Assembly: GCA_963422745.1 (NCBI GenBank)
Contig: OY730477.1
Span: 496,001-560,000, forward strand
Direction: 5' to 3'
DNA length: 64,000 bases
Source of the DNA: G963422745 sp963422745
Lineage (GTDB): Bacteria; Actinomycetota; Acidimicrobiia; Acidimicrobiales; Aldehydirespiratoraceae
Both the position numbers and the translations under genes were made by a program. Of the stretch, positions 8,158-15,582 are shown in pieces. Every line of letters starts with the position of its first letter. Position 1 is the stretch's first letter. Under the pieces are notes generated by a model. That model was not told the origin of the DNA and made no database searches. It saw nothing but the letters and a program-made list of their open reading frames with translations.

Positions 8158-9384
8158 GTGTGGCGACGGCCTGTGCATCCCGCCACGGTGTTCGTGCGCG
8201 GCATCGGCCTCAGCGAGGGCCTCGACTGGGGCTTCTGGCTTGCTGTTTCGGTTTTCTGGATCGTCGAACTCGGCCTCGGCCCGCTGGAGTTGGTGCTGAT
8301 GGGCGTCGCGTTGGAGGTCTCGGTGTTGTTGGGCGAAACCCCCACCGGGGTGGTTGCCGACCTGATCTCCCGGCGGCGTTCGGTGCTTATCGCCCAGTAT
8401 CTGATGGGGTTCGGGTTTGTCTGGTCTGTGATCAGTACCGACTATTGGGTGATCCTTCCGGCTCAGGTGGTATTTGGAATCGGATGGACGTTTCGTTCCG
8501 GTGCGGACACCGCCTGGGTGACCGACGAACTCAAGGGTTCCGACGAGTACAGCGACAACCTGCTCGATCGTCTCTTGATCTCAAGGCATCGATTCGGGTT
8601 GGGGGTCGGTGTCGTCTCGATATTGACCACGATGACTGTCGGTGGATTCGTCTCGGTGCGTTGGGCTGCTGCTGGTCTCGGTGTAGTCCACATCGCGGTC
8701 GGCGAATGGTGTCGACGGGTGATGGTTGAGGAGCACTTTGTTGCGGGCCGTCACCGATCGCAAGGGTTCTTCGACACCTTAAGGAGCGGTATCGGCGCCG
8801 TGGCGGGCCAGCATCGGCTACGGGTATTGGTATTGGTGATCCTCACTCTTGACATGGGTTCGGAAGTGTTTGATCGTCTCGGCACCAAGCACTTCCTTGA
8901 CAGTGCCGAGCGCGGTGATAGGTCGCTTCTCGTCCTTGGGCTGCTGTTTTTGGCGTTGGTGGGTGCGGGCTTGGTTGTCAACACGCTCACCGGGAAAGTG
9001 CTGAGCGGTGGTTTCGGTGTGGCCCGCATGGCGGTGGTGTTGTTGCTGGTTGCGGCGGTTGGCGGGCTCATAGTGTCTATGACCCATCTCGTGGCTGTAA
9101 TCGCTGTCGGCTACATGCTTCAGGACTCGACCCGGGAGGCTTTGTGGCCTGTGCTGGAAGGCTGGGCTAACCGTGATGCGCCGACCGAGGTACGTGCCAC
9201 CGTGCATTCGCTGATGGGGCAAACGACGGCATTTGGTGAACTTGTTGGGGGCCTGGCCCTCGGCTCTGTGGCCGAGCTCACTTCCATTCCGCTGGTACTG
9301 AAATTGGGTGCGGCGCTATTCGCCCTGTCGGGCGTATTGGCTACTCGCGGTATAGCGCCTGCGTCGAAGATTGATCCGCAATAG
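8158..9384 (+). CDS. MFS transporter
   Basis: Major facilitator superfamily membrane protein of about 408 aa with around 12 hydrophobic segments. The loop after TM2 reads LGETPTGVVADLISRRRSVLIAQ, matching the MFS motif GxxxDxxxRR. GTG 8158 is preferred because AGGAGG (8148-8153) sits 4 nt upstream; an in-frame GTG at 8110 lacks this. It lies divergently from the MoxR gene. Substrate cannot be inferred; motif and size resemble drug/H+ antiporters. Confidence 0.85.
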   Translation: MWRRPVHPATVFVRGIGLSEGLDWGFWLAVSVFWIVELGLGPLELVLMGVALEVSVLLGETPTGVVADLISRRRSVLIAQYLMGFGFVWSVISTDYWVILPAQVVFGIGWTFRSGADTAWVTDELKGSDEYSDNLLDRLLISRHRFGLGVGVVSILTTMTVGGFVSVRWAAAGLGVVHIAVGEWCRRVMVEEHFVAGRHRSQGFFDTLRSGIGAVAGQHRLRVLVLVILTLDMGSEVFDRLGTKHFLDSAERGDRSLLVLGLLFLALVGAGLVVNTLTGKVLSGGFGVARMAVVLLLVAAVGGLIVSMTHLVAVIAVGYMLQDSTREALWPVLEGWANRDAPTEVRATVHSLMGQTTAFGELVGGLALGSVAELTSIPLVLKLGAALFALSGVLATRGIAPASKIDPQ

Positions 9385-9475
9385 ATCCGGGTCTTTGGCG
9401 GCTGGCCATCCATCATCCCGGGCGGGGCCCCCTCGGTTGAACGCTGGGTTGCATACAAAGTTGATGACACAACGA

Positions 9476-9566
9476 CCGTGGTGTCTGGTTTGGTGGTGCG
9501 TGGTTCGTGATCGGTGATCTTGATTTGTGACTGGGGTCGCGGCCGTGGTGTCTGGTTTGGTGGTGC
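9476..9566. repeat. 24-bp direct repeat, 67 bp apart, in the gap before coxG
   Basis: CCGTGGTGTCTGGTTTGGTG followed by GTGC occurs at 9476-9499 and 9543-9566. The gap 9385-9743 otherwise holds an inverted repeat next to coxG (listed separately) and no convincing gene. Confidence 0.75.
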
Positions 9567-9661
9567 CTAGTTCCCGATGGTGGCATGATTGAGGCCAACT
9601 GCCTGGTGCTTATCGTTGAGCTGGCGTCTTTGTAAGTCCTGTTGAGGTGTTTGTGATCGGC

Positions 9662-9734
9662 GTATGGGCCGGTGTTTGTGGCCTGATCGTCGTGGTGGGC
9701 ACACAGCAACGGCACTACAAGTATTGGCCCATAC
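9662..9734 (+). promoter_or_regulatory. Inverted repeat upstream of coxG
   Basis: GTATGGGCC at 9662-9670 is the exact reverse complement of GGCCCATAC at 9726-9734. The right arm ends 9 bp before the coxG start codon. With 55 bp between arms it could be a two-site operator or a long hairpin in the coxG leader. No regulator is identified. Confidence 0.35.
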
Positions 9735-9743
9735 AGTGACGCC

Positions 9744-10451
9744 ATGAAGATTCAGAACGAATTTCGGGTTGCGGCCTCCGTTGAGCGATCTTGGGCGCTG
9801 CTCACCGACGTCCCCGCTATCACGCCGTGTCTGCCGGGCGCTCAGCTCACCGACCGTGACGGCGACGTATACAACGGCAAGATGAAAGTGAAGGTAGGTC
9901 CGGTAACTGCGGAGTACACCGGCACTGTTGGGATCACCGAACTAGACGAAAACGCCCGCCGGGTCCTTCTTTCGGCCCGAGGGCGCGAAACGCGTGGGTC
10001 CGGCGACGCAACTGCCGATATTGAAGTCAACATGGCCCCCGATGATGACGGCACGCGCGTCTCGATCAGCACCGATTTGATGGTAGCGGGCAAGGTTGCG
10101 CAGTTCGGTCGGGGAGTGCTGGCCGATGTCTCCAAGAAGCTTCTCGACCGGTTCGCGTTGTGTGTGGAAGCCAAACTCGCCGAGCTGGCCGTCGTTGAAC
10201 CGGTCGAGCCGTCGAACCCGGACGGCGATTCTCCTGAGGTGCCCGAAGCATCCGTCCCAGATGTTGAGCCCGCTCCTTTTGTCGCCGAGAGGCCTGCCGA
10301 TGATGCATCCGAGGATTCGCTGGACTTGTTGGATGTCGCCGGGTCTGTTCTGTTGAAGCGTTTGATCCCGGTTGGCGTGGTGTTGGCATGTTTAGTGGTT
10401 GTGCTCAGCCGCCGGTGTCGTCGTGGCCAAGCGTCTCGTCACGGTGCCTAA
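9744..10451 (+). CDS. coxG: CoxG-like SRPBCC protein with C-terminal membrane anchor
   Basis: CO dehydrogenase subunit G family (SRPBCC fold, residues ~1-150): starts MKIQNEFRVAASVERSWALL, then FRVAASVERSW, LPGAQLTDRDGD, GKMKVKVGPVTAEYTG and a VAGKVAQFGRGVLADVSKK segment. CoxG is reported to recruit CO dehydrogenase to the membrane. After an acidic linker (~155-205) a hydrophobic stretch LIPVGVVLACLVVVLS near residues 211-226 is followed by RRCRRG, a typical C-terminal anchor. It lies upstream of coxSLM on the same strand. The last 74 codons are duplicated immediately downstream. Confidence 0.9.
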   Translation: MKIQNEFRVAASVERSWALLTDVPAITPCLPGAQLTDRDGDVYNGKMKVKVGPVTAEYTGTVGITELDENARRVLLSARGRETRGSGDATADIEVNMAPDDDGTRVSISTDLMVAGKVAQFGRGVLADVSKKLLDRFALCVEAKLAELAVVEPVEPSNPDGDSPEVPEASVPDVEPAPFVAERPADDASEDSLDLLDVAGSVLLKRLIPVGVVLACLVVVLSRRCRRGQASRHGA

Positions 10452-10739
10452 CTGATCTTGCAGGTGCTGGGTGTTTTGGTGGCCGGACGGCGACCCATCT
10501 GAGGTGTCCGAAGCATCCGTCCCAGATGTTGAGCCCGCTCCTTTTGTCGCCGAAAGACCTGCCGAAGAAGAATCAGACGATTCGTTGGACTTGTTGGATG
10601 TCGCCGGGCCTGTTCTCCTAAAGCGTTTGATCCCGGTTGCCGTGGTGCTGGCATGTCTAGTAGTTGTGCTCAGCCGCCGGTGTCGTCGTGGCCAAGCGTC
10701 TCGTCACGGTGCCTAACTGATCTTGCAGGCGCTGGGTGT
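10221..10739. repeat. 265-bp tandem duplication of the coxG 3' end
   Basis: Copy 1 (10221-10474) covers the coxG linker, membrane anchor, stop codon and about 25 bp beyond. Copy 2 (10486-10739) repeats it at an offset of exactly 265 bp. Since 265 is not a multiple of 3, the second copy is out of frame with coxG but carries its own start and the same stop. The rest of the gap to coxS (10740-10970) shows no gene. Confidence 0.92.
10471..10716 (+). CDS. Possible 81-aa membrane-anchored microprotein from the duplicated coxG tail
   Basis: GTG at 10471 opens an 81-aa frame: a short acidic region, then SVPDVEPAPFVAERP, DLLDVAG and LLKRLIPVAVVLACLVVVLS with a RRCRRG tail, nearly the same as the CoxG C-terminus. 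Comparing the copies by eye, about 10 codons differ synonymously and about 9 change the residue, with the acidic character kept. This is more conservative than expected for free drift. No strong ribosome binding site is seen, so translation is unproven; it may simply be a decaying copy. Confidence 0.4.
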   Translation: MFWWPDGDPSEVSEASVPDVEPAPFVAERPAEEESDDSLDLLDVAGPVLLKRLIPVAVVLACLVVVLSRRCRRGQASRHGA

Positions 10740-10970
10740 GCGGTGGTGTGGGCTGGCGGGAACCTGCTCCAGAACCGGTTGAGGTCACGGGATGTCTCTG
10801 GGTGTCTGGTGGTGCGGGCTAGCGGGTGGCACTGACGCGTCGGGTGTGCTGGCGGTCGTGTGATCCCCCTTTGGCGCTGGCTGTGATATCGGCAATGGCA
10901 CGAATCAGTTTGATGTGACAACCTTGGGCCGTTCAGTTGTGAGCCTTTGCAACCCTCGAAAGGACGACCC

Positions 10971-11435
10971 GTGGAAGTAACAGTGACCGTAAACGGTCGC
11001 TCCCGTTCCGGCGACGTGGAACCGCGAACACTGCTCGTGCATTTTTTGCGCGACTCATTGGGATTAACCGGAACCAATGTCGGGTGCGACACCTCGTCAT
11101 GTGGTGCGTGCACCATTCACATTGATGGTGAGTCGGTGAAGTCGTGCACGATGTTCGCCGTGCAGGCCGCCGGTACCAACATAACCACGATTGAGGGTCT
11201 CGCCCCCGGCGACGGCACCCTGCATCCGATGCAGCAGGCGTTCATGGAGTGCCATGGTCTGCAATGCGGCTATTGCACGCCGGGCATGGTGATGGCGGCC
11301 ACGTCGTTGCTTCGCGAGAACCCACACCCGACCGAGATCGAGGTACGTGAAGGGCTCGAAGGCAACCTGTGTCGCTGCACCGGCTACCACAACATCGTCA
11401 AGTCCGTTATGACAGCCGCCGGGAGTGCGTCATGA
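10971..11435 (+). CDS. coxS: CoxS: [2Fe-2S] small subunit of CO-dehydrogenase-type molybdenum hydroxylase
   Basis: Iron-sulfur subunit with two [2Fe-2S] clusters: plant-type motif GCDTSSCGACTIHIDG with a later C (SVKSC), then CGYCTPGM and CRCTGYHNIV. It passes electrons from the Mo site (CoxL) to FAD (CoxM). GTG 10971 is preferred because AAAGGA lies 8-12 bp upstream; it gives 154 aa, normal for the family. The stop overlaps the coxL start as ATGA, so translation is coupled. Confidence 0.93.
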   Translation: MEVTVTVNGRSRSGDVEPRTLLVHFLRDSLGLTGTNVGCDTSSCGACTIHIDGESVKSCTMFAVQAAGTNITTIEGLAPGDGTLHPMQQAFMECHGLQCGYCTPGMVMAATSLLRENPHPTEIEVREGLEGNLCRCTGYHNIVKSVMTAAGSAS

Positions 11436-13801
11436 CCGCTGTCGGAACCCGCTTGCTCCGCAAGGAGGACCCAAAGCTGCTTACAGGCGAAGCCGCGTTC
11501 GTTGACGACATCACCGTCCCGGGACAGCTCTGGATGGCGATGGTGCGCAGCCCGTTCGCCCATGCCCGGATCAAAGGAATCGACACCGGTGCGGCTGCGT
11601 CCGCTTCGGGCGTGTACGCCGTGTACACAGGGGCCGACCTACACGACATGGGCCTGTGGATCGCGCCTCTTCCGTGTGCCTGGCCGGTCACCGACGACAT
11701 GGTCAACCCGCCCCACTATCCCGTCACGATCGACGAAGCACGCCACGTCGGTGATGTCGTGGCTGTGGTCTTGGCGGAGGGCCGCTACGCCGCCGCCGAC
11801 GCCGCCGAGCTGGTGGACGTCGACTACGAACCGCTCCCAGCGGTCGGATCGCTCGGGGCAGCCATGGCCGGTGACGCCACAGCGCATTCGGATCTGGGCT
11901 CCAACAAGTGCTTCCACTGGCCCCTGATTCCCGACCCCGACGCCCTTGACGCCGCCTTCGCCGATGCCGCGCACACGGTGTCGGCTGACTTTACGCAGCA
12001 GCGACTGATCCCTGCGGCTATGGAACCGCGGGGTGTGTTGGCTGTGCCTTCGGTGTTCGGAGGTGATGTCACCTTGTATTCGGCCACGCAGGTGCCACAC
12101 GTGTTGCGGGTGATGCTGGCCGCAACTACCGGACTTCCCGAGAGCAAGATCCGTGTAGTTGCACCGTCGGTGGGTGGCGGTTTCGGTGCCAAACTCAACG
12201 TCAACGGCGACGAGATCCTCGCCGTGACCCTCGCCAACAAGCTGGGTCGAGCGGTTCGGTGGACCGAGAGCCGCACAGAGGCCGCATTCTCTACCCACCA
12301 GGGTAGAGCGCAGCGTCAACACATTGAGTTGGCTGCCAACGCCGACGGGAAACTCAGGGGCGTCAGGGTGCATCTTGACGCCGACATGGGTGCGTACCTG
12401 ATGCTCATAACGCCAGGAGTTCCCCTCCTCGGGAGCTTCTTGTACACCGGGGTGTACGACGTGCCAGCGTTCGGTTTCACCTGCGACGGATGGTTCACGA
12501 ACCTCACCCCAACCGACGCGTACCGTGGGGCGGGCCGTCCCGAGGCGTGCTACGCAATTGAGCGCGCTATGGACCTGCTCGCTGCTGAGGTCGGTATCAG
12601 ACCCGAAGAGATCCGGCGACGCAACTACCTGGCTGGCGGTGACGCCTTTGAGAACCTTGAAGTGCCGTCAACATTGGTGTTCGATTCCGGGCACTACGGC
12701 CCGAACCTCGACCGCGCACTGGACCTCGCCCGATACGACGAACTGCGGGCCGAGCAGGCAAAGCGCCGCGCTGATGGCAACCCCAAACAGCTCGGCATTG
12801 GTTTGTGCACCTACGTTGAGATCTGTGGGCTGGCGCCGAGTCGGGCTCTGGGCGGGCTCAATTACGGTGCCGGTGGCTGGGAGCATGCCACGGTGCGGAT
12901 GTTGCCGACCGGAAAGGTTGAGGTGGTGAGCGGATCCACCCCTCACGGCCAGGGTCACGAAACCACATGGTCTCAGATTGTTGCGGACAAGCTGGGGGTG
13001 GACCCGGCCGATGTTGAGGTATTGCATTCCGACACCGCCGTCAGCCCGCTGGGGATGGACACCTACGGGTCGCGTTCGCTGTCGGTTGGTGGGGTGGCTA
13101 TCGCGGCTGCGTGTGACAAGGTCCTGGACAAGGCCAGACAAATCGCCGCGCATTCGATGGAGGCAAACCCCGATGACTTGGAGTTCGATTCGGGCAGTTT
13201 CTCGGTGGCGGGTTCACCCGACAGGTCGGTCACGATTCAAGAAATCGCCTTCGGTGCTTTCACCGCTCACGATCTTCCCGACGGCATGGAGCCCAATTTG
13301 TCTGAGGCTGTGACTTTCGACCCGCCCAACTTTGCTTTCCCGTTCGGTACGCATGTTGCTGTGGTTGAAGTTGATGAGGACACCGGCCGGGTTGAGTTCG
13401 TGGACTACACGGGTGTGGACGACTGCGGTACGCAGATCAACCCGATGATCGTTGAGGGTCAGCTTCACGGCGGGATTGTCCAAGGGGTCGCGCAGGCGCT
13501 TTGGGAGGAGGCCTGCTACGACGCTGACGGCAACTGTACGAACCCGTCGTTGCTTGACTACCTTGTTCCGTCCCCGGTCGAAGTACCCAACATCACGCTG
13601 GATTTCACCGAGACGCCCAGTACCAGCAACCCATTGGGGGTCAAAGGCGTGGGTGAGGCTGGCACCATCGGCTCGGCCGCGGCGGTGATCAACGCGGTCT
13701 GCGACGCGCTGAGCCCCCACGGAATCACAGACATTGACATGCCAGCCACCCCCCAACGTGTGTGGAGAGCCATCAACGATGCGAAAGGAGGTGCGGCATG
13801 A
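11432..13801 (+). CDS. coxL: CoxL: large Mo-subunit, form II type
   Basis: Molybdopterin-binding subunit of the xanthine oxidase family, 789 aa from ATG 11432 (ATGA overlap with coxS). The active-site loop reads DAYRGAGR (residues ~363-369), the form II CoxL signature; form I CO dehydrogenases have AYxCSFR. Other Mo-site segments: GGGFGAKLN, GSTPHGQGHETTW and the terminal GVGEAG with the catalytic Glu. The S-L-M gene order is also typical of form II. True CO oxidation by form II enzymes is disputed, so another aldehyde- or heterocycle-type substrate is possible. Confidence 0.93.
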   Translation: MTAVGTRLLRKEDPKLLTGEAAFVDDITVPGQLWMAMVRSPFAHARIKGIDTGAAASASGVYAVYTGADLHDMGLWIAPLPCAWPVTDDMVNPPHYPVTIDEARHVGDVVAVVLAEGRYAAADAAELVDVDYEPLPAVGSLGAAMAGDATAHSDLGSNKCFHWPLIPDPDALDAAFADAAHTVSADFTQQRLIPAAMEPRGVLAVPSVFGGDVTLYSATQVPHVLRVMLAATTGLPESKIRVVAPSVGGGFGAKLNVNGDEILAVTLANKLGRAVRWTESRTEAAFSTHQGRAQRQHIELAANADGKLRGVRVHLDADMGAYLMLITPGVPLLGSFLYTGVYDVPAFGFTCDGWFTNLTPTDAYRGAGRPEACYAIERAMDLLAAEVGIRPEEIRRRNYLAGGDAFENLEVPSTLVFDSGHYGPNLDRALDLARYDELRAEQAKRRADGNPKQLGIGLCTYVEICGLAPSRALGGLNYGAGGWEHATVRMLPTGKVEVVSGSTPHGQGHETTWSQIVADKLGVDPADVEVLHSDTAVSPLGMDTYGSRSLSVGGVAIAAACDKVLDKARQIAAHSMEANPDDLEFDSGSFSVAGSPDRSVTIQEIAFGAFTAHDLPDGMEPNLSEAVTFDPPNFAFPFGTHVAVVEVDEDTGRVEFVDYTGVDDCGTQINPMIVEGQLHGGIVQGVAQALWEEACYDADGNCTNPSLLDYLVPSPVEVPNITLDFTETPSTSNPLGVKGVGEAGTIGSAAAVINAVCDALSPHGITDIDMPATPQRVWRAINDAKGGAA

Positions 13802-14619
13802 TCCCCGCATCCTTCGACTACGTCAAAGCCGACTCTGTTGACGCCGCTATCTCGGCACTCCGAGAGCACGGTGACGAAGCCAAGCTGCTTGCTGGCGGCC
13901 ACAGTCTGATTCCGCTTATGCGGTTCCGGTTGGCAACACCGGCGGTGCTGGTTGATATCGGCCGCCTGGATGACCTGGTTGGCATCGCAGACGCTGGCGA
14001 TCATGTAGCCATCGGTGCGCTGACGCGTCATCGGGCGGTGGAGACGAGTGATCTGCTCGCGGCTCACGCACCGCTGTTGTGTCATGTGGCGTCGCAGGTG
14101 GGTGACCCGCAGGTGCGTCATCGTGGCACTTTGGGAGGATCGCTGGCACACGGTGATCCCGCTTCGGATCTTCCGGCGGCGTTGCTGGCGTTGAGGGGAT
14201 CGGTCATGGCCAAAGGGCCTGACGGCGAGCGCGAGATTGCAGCCGATGACCTGTTCACCGGCTTTCTTGAGACTGCGTTGGCCGACGATGAGATGATCAC
14301 CGAAATTCGGATCCCCAAGTCAGGCGATGCCGGCTGGAGCTACCAGAAATTCAACCGCCGGGCCCAGGATTGGGCAATCGTCGGTGCTGCTGTTCAACTC
14401 GGCGACAATCCCGGTGTCGCTTTGGTCAATATGGGGGTTACTCCGTTGAGAGCCGAAAGCGTGGAATCCGCGCTGGCCGATGGGGTCGAAGCCTCCGAAG
14501 CCGCGGCTGGAGCCGCTGATGGCACCGAGCCCCCCGCGGACCTCAATGCCGATGCCGAGTATCGCAGCCATCTGGCTCGGGTGCTGGTGCAGCGAGCGGT
14601 TGACGCTGCACGCTCCTGA
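13798..14619 (+). CDS. coxM: CoxM: FAD-binding subunit
   Basis: FAD subunit of the molybdenum hydroxylase, 273 aa from ATG 13798 (ATGA overlap with the coxL stop). The FAD-binding motifs are LLAGGHSLIPLM near the N-terminus and RHRGTLGGSLAHGDPASD in the middle. It accepts electrons from the CoxS clusters. The C-terminal ~40 residues are rich in Ala/Glu/Asp. It is the last gene of coxSLM; no terminator hairpin with a T-run directly follows. Confidence 0.92.
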   Translation: MIPASFDYVKADSVDAAISALREHGDEAKLLAGGHSLIPLMRFRLATPAVLVDIGRLDDLVGIADAGDHVAIGALTRHRAVETSDLLAAHAPLLCHVASQVGDPQVRHRGTLGGSLAHGDPASDLPAALLALRGSVMAKGPDGEREIAADDLFTGFLETALADDEMITEIRIPKSGDAGWSYQKFNRRAQDWAIVGAAVQLGDNPGVALVNMGVTPLRAESVESALADGVEASEAAAGAADGTEPPADLNADAEYRSHLARVLVQRAVDAARS

Positions 14620-15300
14620 CCGGAGGATGCTCATAACCTGAGGATAAGCGGGGCCGTGCGCCGGGGCTGATATGAGGTGTCGGGGCGCCCTTGTACGATC
14701 CAGCCTTGTTGTTTCGGCGTGTGTCTTTGGCACCTATGGTTATCCGACCGTCACGGTCCTCCAGTCAGGCCTTCTGGTTTCGTGCCCGCCTTCGGCTCCT
14801 CAAATTGACCTACAAAGCTCCGACTTGGCCAGGCTTGCTGTTTATTGGTACCCGCCTTCGGCAACATAGCTTTCAGTAGACGCTAGAGCGGTGGTTGAGG
14901 CCCGCTGGCTAGGTGCCCCGCCTTCGGCGGGGATCGGTTTAGGATGGGACATCCCCTGGGCTTAGGGCCACTGTGTTCGGCGTGTGTCTTTGGCACTTAT
15001 GGTTATTTGACCGTCACGGTCCTCCAGTCAGGCCTTCTGGTTTCGTGCCCGCCTTGGCACGGATGGCCGAGTTTGTTGCCTGCGGCCCGGGTTGGACCTC
15101 CGCAGTGAGCTAGCCGTGCCCAACCGGGTTTTCGGTGTACCTTCTAAGAGATTGATCTTGCTGGGCTGGTTATGGTGAACCCATTCCGATCGGGGGTTGC
15201 CGCTGGGGTGTTGGTTGCCCGGGACGGGGTCAAGCCTGCGGGTTCTTGTCGGCTCCGATCGGGGGTTGCCGACGGTGTGTTGGTTACTTTGGACAGGGTG
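14620..15300. repeat. Non-coding region upstream of tracrRNA with an 80-bp direct repeat and CCTTCGG hairpins
   Basis: No convincing gene. An ~80-bp block starting TTCGGCGTGTGTCTTTGGCA occurs at 14713-14792 and 14976-15055 (offset 263 bp, few differences). CCGCCTTCGGC-type sequences recur; CCCCGCCTTCGGCGGGG at about 14924-14940 is a short perfect GC hairpin. A second pair, CCGATCGGGGGTTGCCG, lies near 15187 and 15256 (69 bp apart), just before the tracrRNA promoter. Confidence 0.75.
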
Positions 15301-15301
15301 T

Positions 15302-15330
15302 TTGACACGGTGTGATGCTTCGTGTACTAT
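15302..15330 (+). promoter_or_regulatory. tracrRNA promoter (TTGACA - 17 bp - TACTAT)
   Basis: Perfect -35 TTGACA at 15302-15307, spacer of exactly 17 bp, -10 TACTAT at 15325-15330. It would start transcription about 7 bp downstream, near 15337, which is the first bases of the anti-repeat. This is the best sigma-70-type promoter noticed in the window. Confidence 0.85.
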
Positions 15331-15336
15331 TGCGTT

Positions 15337-15446
15337 TGCTAAATCTGAATTGGCATCTGCATTTGACAAGATGAACAATTCGCGGGCAATGCTCCGAGGG
15401 GCAACCCGGCGAGGCCCACCCAGATCTGGGTGGGCCTTCTTCTTTT
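15337..15446 (+). ncRNA. tracrRNA of the type II-C system
   Basis: Trans-activating CRISPR RNA upstream of cas9, about 110 nt. The 5' part (15334-15367: GTTTGCTAAATCTGAATTGG then CATCTGCATTTGAC) is the anti-repeat, collinear over 34 nt with the plus-strand form of the CRISPR repeat. Seven of nine differences (six C to T, one A to G) still pair with the crRNA as G-U wobbles; two positions mismatch. Then come AAGATGAACAATTCGCGGGC, a short stem around GGGGCAACCC, and a terminator hairpin. The plus-strand direction, set by promoter and terminator, requires crRNAs to come from the minus strand. Confidence 0.88.
15412..15446 (+). terminator. Intrinsic terminator of tracrRNA
   Basis: A 26-bp perfect palindrome spans 15412-15437 (arms AGGCCCACCCAG and CTGGGTGGGCCT around AT), followed by TTCTTCTTTTG to 15447. 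It forms the last stem of the tracrRNA and separates it from cas9 (start 15583). Confidence 0.9.
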
Positions 15447-15582
15447 GTACTGCAGCCCAGCGGCGCCCGGCGCCTGAAACGGTGGTCTTGCCCCGGTGAC
15501 GTCGGGCCGATTGTCACACACCTTCTGTAATATGCCGCGCGCAATTCGCAACTCACAGGTTTGTGAAGAGGAATGGAGTGAG

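Noticed and set aside
14924..14940. coxM operon terminator at the CCCCGCCTTCGGCGGGG hairpin
   Set aside because: No T-run and 300 bp from the coxM stop; left as an unassigned hairpin.
14640..15010. Attachment-site copy of the tRNA-Ala 3' end bounding a CRISPR island
   Set aside because: No stretch matching the tRNA 3' end was found on the far side of the locus.
15028..15378. 116-residue minus-strand frame covering the anti-repeat
   Set aside because: Antisense to the tracrRNA promoter and RNA; sequence is non-protein-like and partly mirrors the translated repeat.
15496..15582. Upstream extension of cas9 by 29 residues
   Set aside because: Extension does not resemble Cas9; RuvC-I begins right after ATG 15583, which has a ribosome binding site.
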